Shown: positions 31,584-41,817 of the stretch, in pieces
Layout: each line of letters starts with the position of its first letter
Numbering within the stretch: position 1 is the stretch's first letter
Source: Petunia secreta
Lineage: Eukaryota; Streptophyta; Magnoliopsida; Solanales; Solanaceae
Length of the DNA: 64,000 nt
Direction: 5' to 3'
NCBI GenBank assembly: GCA_029990175.1
Contig: JARKIP010000028.1
Coordinates: 8,372,501-8,436,500, forward strand
Position numbers and translations under genes: made by a program
Notes under the pieces: generated by a model
What the model was told of the DNA's origin: nothing
The model's database searches: none
The model's input: the letters and a program-made list of their open reading frames with translations, nothing else

Positions 31584-34500
31584 CAGCACCCGGGTCCGAG
31601 TACTACACCTGAGGAGATTAAGTACAAAGTCCCAGAGTTCATCACCAAGATGGACGAGAAAGAAAACCACATGCCAACAGTAGAAGCTCTGGAACCCGAA
31701 GAGCTGTTCGCTGATAAACCAGAGCGAAAGGTGTATTTGGGGACTGAGTTGAGCGGACGCCTGCGGGGAGATATCCTGCGGTTCCTCAAAGAGCGGTATA
31801 CAACATTCGCCTGGTCCCATGCAGATATGACAGGTATTTCTCCTGACATCATTACTCACAGGTTGCACGTTGATCCATACCACCGCCCGGTGAAACAGAA
31901 GACGCGCCAGCAGGGAGCTTTCCGAAACCAGGTAATCAATGACGAGGTCGATCGGCTGCTAGAAATCGGTTCAGTACGTGAGGTCAAATACCCAGACTGG
32001 CTAGCAAACGTAGTTGTCGTACCTAAAAAGAACGGCAAGTGGCGAGTCTGCATTGACTTCACAGATCTGAACAAGGCATGTCCGAAGGATTCATATCCTC
32101 TTCCCAGGATAGACCAGCTAATCGATGCAACAGCCGGAAACGAAGTGTTGACCTTCCTCGACGCGTATTCCGGATACAACCAGATACTGATGGACCCTGA
32201 GGACCAGGAAAAAATGGCATTCATAACCTGTCGAGGTACATATTGTTATAAAGTTATGCCATTTGGATTAAAAAATGCAGGTGCGACCTACCAGCGTCTA
32301 GTCAATCAAATGTTCCATGACCATATCGGAAAGACTATGGAAGTATACATTGACGACATGCTGATAAAATCCAAACGGGCAGAAGACCATCTGGCTCATC
32401 TGAAAGAAGCTTTTCGAATTTTGGATCAATATAACATGAAATTGAATCCAGAGAAATGCGCTTTCGGAGTTGGATCGGGAAAATTTCTGGGGTTCATTGT
32501 TTCTCAGCGAGGCATTGAAGTCAAACCCGCTCAGATTAAGGCTATTGCATCGATCCCAGATGTACTTCGTGATAAGAAAGAGGTCATGAGATTAACGGGG
32601 AGAGTAGCAGCTCTACGCAGATTTATTTCCCGGTCATCTGATCGTTGCAAAAGTTTCTTCGATGTCTTAAAACAAAATAAGGAGTTCGAATGGACTCCCG
32701 AATGTCAGCAGGCATTGAGGGATCTAAAGAAATATCTATCCAATCCTCCACTACTTACCACACCTGTAGAAGGCGAGCAGCTGCTAATCTATCTGACAGT
32801 CTCAGAGTCATCGGTAAGCGCGGTACTAGTTCGAGAAGAAAAAGGTAAACAACTTCCTATCTACTATGTTAGCAAGCTCTAATTGATGCAGAAACTCGCT
32901 ATCAACCTTTAGAAAAATTGGCATTAGCTCTAGTAACTGCTGCTCGAAAGTTACGCCCATACTTTTGATAGTTGTAGTTACTACTTTTCCTTTACGAAAT
33001 GTCCTGCACAAACCTGAATTTTCAGGGAGATTGGTAAAATAGACTATAGAATTATCCGAATTTGATATTACTTATCAGCCCAAGGTAGCGATAAAGTCAC
33101 AAGTCTTGGCAGACTTCGTGGCATACTTCAGTATGAATATATATCCTGAGGCAGAGAAGGAAGCCATTCTCTATGCAGGACAGGCTCCGAGTACTTGGAT
33201 CCTCCACACAGACGGCTCCTCAAGTGTGAAGGGATCAAGACTCGGGCTGGTCCTCGTTGATCCATCCGGAGAGACGGTAAGGCAAGCTATCAAATGCCCC
33301 TTCATTACTAACAATGAGGCCGAATATGAGGCCGTTATTGCAGGATTGGAATTAGCACGGAACTATGGGGCAACCATAGTCAAGCTAAAAAGCGATTCTC
33401 AATTGGTGATCAATCAGATCAATGGGGGTTTCGTTGCACGAGAACCCAGGATGCAGGCGTACCTCGGCCGAGTGAAAGAGCTCCTGGCACAGTTCGACGA
33501 CTGGGAAGCAACTCAGATTCCGCGGGAAGAGAATCACGAAGCTGATGCTCTTGCAAACATGGGATCGGTTGCAGAAGTAGGGGCAGCTAGCTCTTCGGCT
33601 ATTGTTCAACTTCTCTACACCACCATGGACAGGGAAAAGTTTGAAGTTAACACCGTCAGCACTACCTGGGACTGGAGGAATGAGATAACGAATTATCTTA
33701 TCCACGGGACTCTGCCCGCAGATGCGAAGGCTGCTCGTAAACTCCGAGTAAAAGCTACCCGATACACCATTCTCAATGGCGAGCTGTACCGGAGGATGTT
33801 CGCAGGACCCCTCGCAAAGTGTCTTGGGCCCAATCAGACTAATTATGTGATGAGAGAAGTCCATGAAGGCTGTTGCGGAAATCATTCCGGAGGTAAGGCA
33901 TTAACCCGGAACTTGATACGTGCAGGTTATTATTGGGACAAAATGGAGAAAGATGCAAATAAGTTTGTCAAGAAATGTGACAAATGCCAGAGATTTGCCC
34001 ATCTTCTTCATCAGCCAGCCGAACCGTTGCATTCAATCTCCCCATGGCCCTTCATGAAATGGGGAATGGACATTGTTGGTCCTCTTCCCACGGCACCAAG
34101 GGGAATGCGTTTCTTACTGATCATCACTGATTATTTCACAAAGTGGGTTGAAGCAGCAGCATATTCGAAGATACGGCAAACAGAGGTTGTCGATTTTCTC
34201 TGGCGTTTTGTCATATGTCGGTTTGGAGCGCCTAAGGAAATAGTCATGGACAACGGCCCGCAGTTCGTCGGCCGGAAAGTGACTAGGTTCCTTGACGATT
34301 TGCACATTAAGAGAATCACTTCTTCTCCATATCACCCTGTTGCCAACGGACAGGCCGAATCTACCAACAAAATCATTGTTGAATCCCTTAAAAAGCACCT
34401 CGAGCAGGCAAAGGGATGTTGGGTAGAAGAACTACCTGGAGTATTGTGGGCTTACCGCACCACCATAAAAATGAGTACCGGGGAAACTCCCTACTCATTG

Positions 34501-34905
34501 GTATATGGTGCAGACGCTCTGATCCCGGTCGAGATAGGAGAACCCAGTCTGCGATATGCACATGCCACTGAGGAATCAAACTCAGTTAACCTGTCCGAAG
34601 AGCTGGATCTCCTCGAAGAACGCAGAGAGCTGGCCCTCGTACGAGTAGTTGCACAAAAAGAACGAGTCGAGAAATACTACAATCGGGGACTGCGCGTGCG
34701 AAGCTTCCAAGTCGGGGATTTTGTACTCAGAAAAGTTTCCCAGAGTACACAAGAGACAAATTCGGGGAAACTTGGCCCTAACTGGGAAGGACCCTACAAA
34801 GTGATCGCTTCGGCCGGCAAGGGGTCTTACCGCTTGGCACGACCGGATGGTTCGATTGTCCCGAACAGTTGGAATGTAGTTCACCTCAAAAGGTATCACT
34901 TCTAG
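31578..34905 (+). pseudogene. Element B pol: reverse transcriptase, RNase H, integrase
   Basis: The reverse transcriptase runs to 32,882, with VCIDFTDLNKACPKD (near 32,045), LDAYSGYNQI (near 32,155) and the catalytic YIDDM (near 32,345). A lost A near 32,876 shifts the frame, and two or more stops follow, including a Trp to TAG at about 33,040. From 33,106 the frame is open to 34,905. It holds a Tat-type second RNase H (HTDGSSSVKGS, NNEAEYEAVIAGLELA, SDSQLV; 33,200-33,420) and the integrase zinc region (CDKCQRFAH, near 33,975). The integrase core follows (DIVGPLP, IVMDNGPQF, YHPVANGQAEST; 34,070-34,365), then NWEGPYKV at the end. All catalytic residues I can place are present in the integrase. 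Confidence 0.85.
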
Positions 34906-35015
34906 GTGACAAAAACGGTTAGTCACTCTACGCTTACCTTTTTATCTTTACATGAAAGTTCTTACTCTTGTTATACATTCACTCTAAATGGTATTAACGG
35001 CCTGAATAAGGTCAG

Positions 35016-35088
35016 ATCCATTTAGCTCAATTGGCAGAGCTCGAAGTTCTTAACTTCGCGGCTGTGGGTTCAAATCCCACAACGGACA
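35016..35088 (+). tRNA. tRNA-Lys(CTT)-like sequence carried by element B
   Basis: A nearly perfect cloverleaf lies 110 bases after the integrase stop, in the sense of the element. The D-stem is GCTC/GAGC, the anticodon stem CGAAG/CTTCG with loop TTCTTAA (anticodon CTT, Lys), and the variable loop five bases. The T-stem is GTGGG/CCCAC with loop TTCAAAT, and the acceptor is ATCCATT/AACGGAC with two A-C mismatches. Pol III A-box (TAGCTCAATTGG) and B-box (GGTTCAAATCC) matches are present, and a TTTT occurs about 45 bases later. Element C has the same sequence at the matching place. The primer site of the element is arginine-type, so this is not a copied primer. Function unknown. Confidence 0.75.
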
Positions 35089-35269
35089 CACTCCTCGTTT
35101 GGTTAAATGTGTTCAATTTACAACTCACCGAAAACTCTTTTCATCTTGTCACTTTACGTGTTCCAACATGAAAACAAGGGGGGGTGGTGAGGGCCCTGTA
35201 GGCCAGATAAGACCTTCATACAGGCAAAAGACCTTATTTAAAGGCAGCAAATTTTTCAGTTTGCGTGAT

Positions 35270-35370
35270 AAGACTTCCACGGCAAATAAGAGAAGTCGTT
35301 CATAAAACAAAACCCTCATGTGACAAGGCTTCCACAAAAATAAGAGAAGTCGTTCACAAGGCCAACAACT
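35270..35370. repeat. Short tandem repeat in element B spacer
   Basis: Two units of about 55 bp share CTTCCAC and AATAAGAGAAGTCGTTCA (from about 35,273 and 35,327). The remaining spacer 35,371-35,848 shows no gene. Element C has related GCCGAGTCGTGGCC-type repeats in the same region. Confidence 0.6.
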
Positions 35371-35848
35371 CGGCCAGAGCCAACCTACAATGCCATGCAA
35401 CAACTTTCGATTATCAAAACGATAAGCAAAGTTATACGCGTAGGGCAAGGATTTGGCCAGAACTCTAACGACCACAATTCGGTCAAACTACTTACAACTT
35501 ACGACCTTTACCTAATGAAAGGGTAAGTTAAAAACATTCGGGCAGACTTTTGGAAATACGAACTTAATAAAGTTCAAGATTCAAGAAAAGTAACTCCCAA
35601 TCATAAGGCACGAAAGCCACAGCGTATGCATACAAAAGGATCAAGAATTCAAACTAAACATAGTCACTGAATAGATCTAAAGCTGCATATATACATTAAA
35701 CTGCGAATTGATAAAATGCCGAATACGGCTGACAGAAATTTACAGAGTGTTTAAAAGGCCAAACAAACCGGCCAAGGACCAGAAAATCTTTGTTAGACTT
35801 CTGTCCACCAAACAAACAAAAAATACATCAAATAAAGAAAAAAGAGCA

Positions 35849-38644
35849 TTAGCTTGAAGGGCCATGACCAGGACTCAACGCACCAGTTCCGTCAGTCTTG
35901 CCGTCATCCCCTGAATCCTCATCTTCATCTTCATCATCTTCATCATCGCCTTCAAACTCTTCGGGGGAGAGACCCAGTGCTTGGTGTATTCTTCGAACAG
36001 TGCCCTTGTCGTTTGCAGTATCTCTTCGACATCAACTTGTCCAGCCTGGATCTGCACGAGCAGCGTACGCTTGGCTTCATGGGCTGCAAGCTTGGTCTTG
36101 ATTTCCGACTGATCACGCAAGTTTGCCAAGTCTTTGGTTAATGCGGCCTGAGCACCCATTAACTGAGTGGCCTGATCCTTGGCAGCTTGGAGTTCAGAGC
36201 GGGCTTTGACTGATTCTTCATTCGCTCTCTGCAGATTCATCTCAAGAGATTTACGGTTGTCGTTGGTGCTGTTCAAGCAATTGTGGCATTCCTCAAGCAG
36301 TCTCTCCAGACCCTGGACAGAGCGTGCGAACCCTTCTTTCTCTTCGAAAAGAAGGTCCTTTTCCCTGGTGAGAGCATTGATTTGCTCAAGACGATCATTG
36401 TTAACATCAGTTAACCGGTTAACTTCTCCACCAAGGAAACCACACTGCTCAACCAGAGCTTTATTATCCTTCAGAGCTTCCAGCAGTTCTTTCTTTACCT
36501 CTACCACCTGATCGACATTATTGATCCTGGAACGGAACATAAGCTCGGCGGCCAGCATGCTTGACTAAAAAAAATGAAACAAGCTAAGGTTAAGGGTCCG
36601 AGGCTAAAGTTACTTCCAACATAAAGATGGAAAATACTTACCCGGGCAGAATCAGCGGCAATCAGAAAGGCCAACTCCTCATCGCTCAGCTCCCTCAGTA
36701 CCCACTCTTCACGGGGACCGATGAGTGAGGAGACCACTTTAGCCAAGCCGTTTGGCCCAGTTATGAAGTTGACATCAGGGGTAAGCTTCAAATTGTGCTT
36801 CCTCTCACAGTACTTGGGTTCCCAAGCCTGATCGGAAGGGTAATTTGGCCCGAACTTGTAACGGACGCCCCTGATATCCTTCAGCTCTGTCCGCCCACTA
36901 ACAACTGATCGCCAGACAAACCTCGATGATGAGAGGTTAGACTCATTTTCAGCCCCAGGATCAATTGTTTCACAGTCACGAAGACCAACCGGAGTCGCCC
37001 CCTCAGTAGCCACATTCTCCAGATCCTCGAAGTGAAAAATACGAGGACCTCGGCTACTCTCTCGGGGAACCTCTTCCCTGGCTTCTTCCCTTACTTCTTC
37101 TTCCTTCACATCTTCTTCACCCACCTTCTTCTTTCCCTTGTCCATACGAGAAGGACCTGCCTCCTCCCCGTCACCAACTCGGGGACTCCTCTGTGGAGTA
37201 CGGGCAGCTTCCTCCTCGGCCCTTCCTCTATCACTACGTAGATGAGGTCTTCGCCCGAGAGGAGCATCCACTTCGGCTTCGGTATCCGAAAGGTAGACGA
37301 CCTCCTTGGCTAGACCCTTTCCCCGCACAGACTCGGGGACTTCAGCAGCCACCCCGGCATTCACTTCGGTAAGCCAGGGACGCTGGCCCTAGGAGGAAGA
37401 TCGCCACCAGCTGATGAGGGCTGCTCGGCAGTCACGAAAGCCTTACGAGCAGACTTCTTCCGTGCTCCTCCCTCTCCTTGGCTCTTTTTCTTCCTCTTCA
37501 AGGAGCCTAGTCCATCAGACAAAAGTTCTTCACCCCCCTCCCTGCTGCGCAGAGCACCTACTGAAGCTAGTATAGCCTCAGCCTCAGCAGCTGGATCAGC
37601 AACAGGTTCAGTGGGTCTGTCTTGGGGAGGCGCAGGAAAGAAATCTCCCGAAGTACCCAAACCTGCAGCAAAGATAAAACAGGTCAGATATGAGGAGGGC
37701 TCAAGAAGGAAGGATTATCAGAGGGATAGAAGTATCCTCACCGTGGTGCTTCACGGTCAAACTCTTGAGAGAAGCGAAGTACGCCCACTCTCTTTTCTCT
37801 GGCCCAAATTTCTCCAAAATCGGCTCAACCCATGCCGTTAGTTCATCAACAGATATGAACCTATCGCAGGGTTGCTTGGCCGCTGCACGAAGAAATTTTA
37901 ACAAAGATTAGAGGAAGAAGGAAGGACGAAACAAAAAAAAAAACTCGTGGACTTACGCGTTTTGTTCCAGACTTCTGAAAGGTGTGCCTTGTCGTCAAAA
38001 GTCAAGGCCGAGGAGCGCACGAACAGATACCGGTGCACCCATCCTCGGTCACTGGTATCCTCATAACTGCGCACCAAGCCCTTGCTTCCGCGCATCCTGA
38101 CATTTACATAGCCGTCTTTAAAAATCTGAACACTATACAAAGAAATAAAGTGTTTGTAGTCAAAAGATTGGTCAGTTTCTTCCGCAAACCAATCTAGAAC
38201 TGTAACTATCCTATATATACTGGGGATCAATTGCCCCGGGCAGAGAAGGTACTCCCTGCAAAGCCTCTCCAGCACTGGGTGCAAAGGCAGCCTACATCCC
38301 ACTGTAAAAGGGTAGGTGCCAATGGCTGTCCACCCAGCCCTGTGGGAAGTAATGTTCTCGCCTTCAGAAACCGGCAAGAGGGGAATTTCATCAACCCAGT
38401 TACAGTCTACTCTCACATGAGGGATCACCTCCTTCGTGACCCCCGACTTAAACCTATACGCCGGCCAATTGAGCGTATCTCCCTCCCTGTTATGAAAGGA
38501 CTTAATATTGCAATCCGCCTCAAGTTCACCCTATTTCTTGGGGATTATCTCCGCAGCAGTGGCCTGAGTAGCCCGCGGCCTGGGAGTGGCCGTCGAACTA
38601 CCAGCAACATCGGTATTCTGATTCCTTCTAGATCTTGAAGCCAT
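35849..38644 (-). pseudogene. Element B antisense additional ORF (aORF), four exons
   Basis: It is transcribed opposite to gag-pol. ATG at 38,644, stop TAA at 35,849-35,851. Exon 1 (38,644-37,957) carries the Transposase_28-like domain (YPFTVGCRLPLHPVLERLC, then IYRIVTVLDWFAEETDQ, then an IQIFKDGYVNVRM segment). Introns with GT...AG ends: 37,956-37,883, 37,741-37,674 and 36,641-36,565. The middle exon is rich in charged residues and the last is a coiled coil that should end in an acidic Asp/Glu tail. A Trp codon is TAG at 38,531-38,533, and a frameshift near 36,000 loses the acidic tail frame. Overall it resembles a nuclear or structural protein, but the function is unknown. Elements C and F carry homologues. 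Confidence 0.75.
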
Positions 38645-38759
38645 GATTTCAGGAAAAGTATGAAGTTATCAAGGAAGCTCAAGAGTTAATTCAAAGGTTT
38701 TCAAAGAACAGCACAGGAGAAATAAAAGCAAGTGAAAAAGTTTCTCATCAAGCGAATCC

Positions 38760-38770
38760 CTATTTATAGG
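38760..38770 (-). promoter_or_regulatory. TATA box of the element B aORF
   Basis: On the minus strand CCTATAAATAG stands about 115 bases before the aORF ATG at 38,644, the same spacing as in element C. Confidence 0.6.
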
Positions 38771-39146
38771 AGCCAAGATTCAAAACCCCCAACTTCTCTT
38801 GAAGACATGTGGAGGTTATCGGAGAAACTACGATCAGATCTGGCCGTTGAAGGAGGAAATAGGGTTAATCAAAACTTTATAGTGCCATCATTACTCTGAA
38901 GAGCAGCGGTCACCTCGCAATCAACAAACGACGTGCGCACGTGGTGGAGGCGGTAAAAATCATTGCTTTTACCCTTGGGATACGCAGTAGTCGCTTCAGA
39001 GCGGACTGCGGTTCCGCAGACGTGCCAGCTGCAGTTACTTTCCCATACGGCACATTTAATGCGCATGACATGAGGGCTTGTCACTTATCTGATAAGATCC
39101 ATACGTCATCAAGTTACATCATATGGAGACAAAAAGTTCGCAAAAA

Positions 39147-39158
39147 TTCCCGCCAAAA
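39147..39158. promoter_or_regulatory. E2F-type motif in element B
   Basis: TTCCCGCCAAAA, the reverse complement of TTTTGGCGGGAA found in element C at the matching position. It lies between the aORF promoter and the 3' LTR. Confidence 0.45.
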
Positions 39159-39167
39159 CTCTTATCC

Positions 39168-39198
39168 ACTCCTCGGACAGATACTCTGCCCGAGAAGT
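39168..39198. other. Conserved hairpin before the polypurine tract of element B
   Basis: ACTCCTCGGACAGA pairs with TCTGCCCGAGAAGT in 12 of 14 positions around a TAC loop. The tract CGGGGACTATC and the 3' LTR follow directly. Element C has a full 14-pair version. Confidence 0.6.
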
Positions 39199-39210
39199 GC
39201 GGGGACTATC

Positions 39211-39860
39211 TGTATTAGATAAAAACTGACTGGACTTTGAAGGATGACACGTGTCATCCACATGGCACGAACTGACGTTTCAACGGACAGACATTCACCG
39301 GACAGATATTTCCCACGGGCAGACCCAAGGAAGTTACGGAACATATCAACAGTCAGCATAGTTTAAATGAGCAGTTATTAGTATTATTGTACGTGATCAT
39401 TCATTAAATGGTTGCCCAGCGGTTACAACTTCACTGAATAGATGCCTGGCAGTTGCTTATCAAAAACGGTTCCACGCCCAACGGCTACTACAGTCCCAAT
39501 GGACGCCTTTTAGGCCTATAAATAGCGTTTACCTTAACCAATTGTAATAACTTTTACTTCCTGCCTACATTGTCAATAAGAATACTCTCTCTCTTTCATT
39601 CGAATACACTCTTTGTTCACATTTGAATTACTACTTTAACATTTGATCATCTGAAGTGTGATGGATATCGACCAACTCTCCCCAGAGATGAAGGATACGA
39701 TACGTTTGCCCCTCTTTATTTTCGTTTATACCTTATTTTTAACGTTCTATATCGTTATTATTTAATTCTTCGTACGAATCCTTAATCTCGACTATTGATC
39801 GTGACTCCGCAAATATAAATTTAATTGTTAATTGACCTAAAATCGGATCTAGGTTAAACA
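39211..39860 (+). repeat. 3' LTR of element B
   Basis: 650 bp, from TGTATTAGATAAAAACTG to GGTTAAACA. It is about 3% different from the 5' copy, mostly by transitions. A TATA box CTATAAATAG lies near 39,516. Confidence 0.9.
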
Positions 39861-39954
39861 ATATATGGTCATATTATGACTTTAAACTCACTTAAATAAT
39901 TCTTAACATGTCATTAGAATGATATACGTCACTTTAGACATACGGGGTGCAACA
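39861..39954 (-). repeat. Outer end of the element A LTR, split off by element B
   Basis: ATATATGGTCATATTATGAC and the rest match 21,726-21,819. It ends GGTGCAACA, followed by the GTAAA duplication that marks the edge of A. Confidence 0.9.
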
Positions 39955-41817
39955 GTAAACTACCCCTGCATCCTGTGCTCGAAAGGCTTTGAAGGGAGTA
40001 TATACTCAGCCCGGGGCAACTGTGCCCTAGCGTGTATAGAATAGTTACCCTTATAGATTGGTTTGCGGAAGAAACCGATCAACTTTTTAAATACGAGCAT
40101 TTTATCTCCTTGTACAGTATACAAATTTTTAAGGACGGTTTCGTCAACGTCGGGATGCGCGGGAGCAAAGGCTTGGTGCGCAGCTCTGAAGACACAAGTG
40201 ATCGGGGCTGGTTGCACCGGTATGTGTTTGTGCATACTCAGGCCTTTTCCCTCAACTCTAAGGCTTTACTTCCTGAGGTTTGGAACAAGAAGTGTAAGTC
40301 CCCGAGTTTCCTTTAGAGTTTTTCGTACTTCCTCTTTTCTTCTTGTCTGATTATTTCTTTGGTTCTTCCTTGTAGCCATCAAACGACCCTACGCCGGGCT
40401 TATATCAGTTGATGAACTGGCGGCGTGGGTTGATGCGATTTTGGAAAAATTTTCTCCCGAGCAAGGAGAGTGGATGTATTTTGCTACGAAAAAGAGTCTG
40501 ACCGTGAAAACTCACGGTGAGAGCTTTCCTTTTCAAAGTTGTCACTTTTCTTCATGCTTTTGCCATATCTAACTATCCCATATTTTTGTAGGTCTGGGTA
40601 CTCAAGGGGACTTTTTCCCCGCCCCTCCTCCTCAAGCAGTTCCTGCTGTGGATCCCGACGATGAAGCAGCATCTATACTAGCTTCGGCGGAGGCACTGCG
40701 TGGAAGAAAAGGCGGTGAGGAGCTCCTATCCAGCAGCCTTGGTTCCTTGAAGAGGAAAAAGAAAGGCCAAGGTGAGGGCAGAGCATGGAAGAAGTCTGCT
40801 CGTAAGACTTCTGTTGCTGCCGGGCAATCCTCAGCTGCTGGAGATGGACCCTTGCCCAAAACCAACGTGCCAGAGTCTGCAGGAGAGAGTGCCAAGACCG
40901 CTGCCGAAGTCCCCAAGTCTGTATGGGAAAAGGGCTTAGACGAAGAGGTAATTGTTGTTTCAGACACTGAGGCTGAAAATAATGAACCCCTTGCGCGAAA
41001 ACCTTATCTTCAGAGCGACAAGAGGAAGGTTGAGGAAGAAGCTGCCCGTACTCCAGAGAGGAGTCCCCGAGTTGATGACAGGGTGAGGGCGGCTCCTTCC
41101 TATGCAGACAAAGGGAAAAGAAAAGTGGGTGAAGAAGAGGAAAAAGAAAAAGAAGAAGAAGAAGTAAGGGGAGAGGTTCCCCAAGAGGGTGGCCGAGGTC
41201 CTCGTTTTTTTCATTTCGAGGATCAGGAGAATGTGGCCACTGAGGGGGCGACGCCGGTTGGTCTTCATGAGTGTGACACGATAGACCCTGGAGTGGAGGG
41301 TGACTCTATTTTATCAACAACAAGGCTTGTCTTGCGCTCAATCATCAACGGTCAGACCGGTTTAAAAGACATCAGGGGTGTGCGCTACAAGTTTGGTCCA
41401 AACTACCCCTCTGAATAGGCTTGGGAACCCAAGTACTGCGAGAGGAAGCATACCATGAAGTTAGCCACTGACGTTAACTTTATATCCAGGCCGGGTTGTT
41501 TAGCCAAGGCTGTCTCTTCACTCATTGGTCCCCGAGAGGAATGGACAATGAGGGAGATGAGTGATGAGGAATTGGCTTTTACAATCCCCGCCGATTCTGC
41601 CCGGGTAAGTGTTTGTTGCTTGTTCTTAGAAGTGATTTGATTTCATACTTCTAATTTTGTTTCTTTTTGTTTCAGTCAAGCATGATGTCTGCTGAGCTGA
41701 TGTTCCGCTCCAGGATCAACAATGTCGATCAAGTTGTCGAGGTGAAGAAAGAGTTGTTGAATGCCCTATAGGAGAATAAGATCCTGGTAGAGCAGTGTGG
41801 TCTTCTTGGGGGTGAAG
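39955..41817 (+). pseudogene. Element C aORF, middle part with three introns (between elements A and G)
   Basis: This continues the Transposase_28-like domain: VYRIV-type and IDWFAEETDQLF, then a SIQIFKDGFVNVGMRGSKG segment (about 40,030-40,165). Introns with GT...AG ends lie at 40,294-40,375, 40,517-40,591 and 41,605-41,675, at the same places as in element B. The middle exon (40,592-41,604) encodes a Lys/Glu-rich region with KRKKKGQ, a possible nuclear localisation signal, then RFFHFEDQENVATEGATPVG. TAG replaces Gln at about 41,416, and another TAG stands at about 41,768. Frameshifts near 39,960-40,030 are likely. Element G follows at 41,818. Confidence 0.75.

Larger units (their letters stand above)
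28554..39860 (+). mobile_element. Element B: complete Tat-lineage retrotransposon inside element A
   Basis: 11,307 bp, with two 650-bp LTRs. The flanks are ATATC (28,549-28,553) and ATATA (39,861-39,865), taken as a 5-bp duplication with one mutation; the intact LTR of A near 21,730 shows the empty site. Order: 5' LTR, primer site, gag-protease, leaky TAG, reverse transcriptase, RNase H, integrase, tRNA-Lys-like sequence, short repeats, antisense aORF with introns, E2F-like site, hairpin, polypurine tract, 3' LTR. The LTRs differ at about 19 sites by eye (about 3%). Stops and a frameshift show it is no longer able to make its proteins. Confidence 0.92.
20643..39954 (-). mobile_element. Element A: chromovirus (Tekay/Del-type) Ty3/gypsy element, decayed, hosting element B
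   Basis: LTRs at 20,643-21,819 and 26,090-39,954 (the latter split by B) and the flanking GTAAA at 20,638-20,642 and 39,955-39,959 set its limits. Without B it is about 8.0 kb. An initiator-Met primer binding site, a CCHC knuckle, reverse transcriptase, RNase H, integrase and a C-terminal chromodomain place it among plant chromoviruses. The TGTCACGACCC LTR end and the SYEE/LDSQIRRLR chromodomain lead suggest the Tekay/Del group. Protease is deleted and all frames are broken. It lies inside the aORF of element C. Confidence 0.85.

Noticed and set aside
28554..39860. Element B as an integrated plant pararetrovirus
   Set aside because: It has LTRs, integrase and a target duplication and no movement or coat protein of that group.
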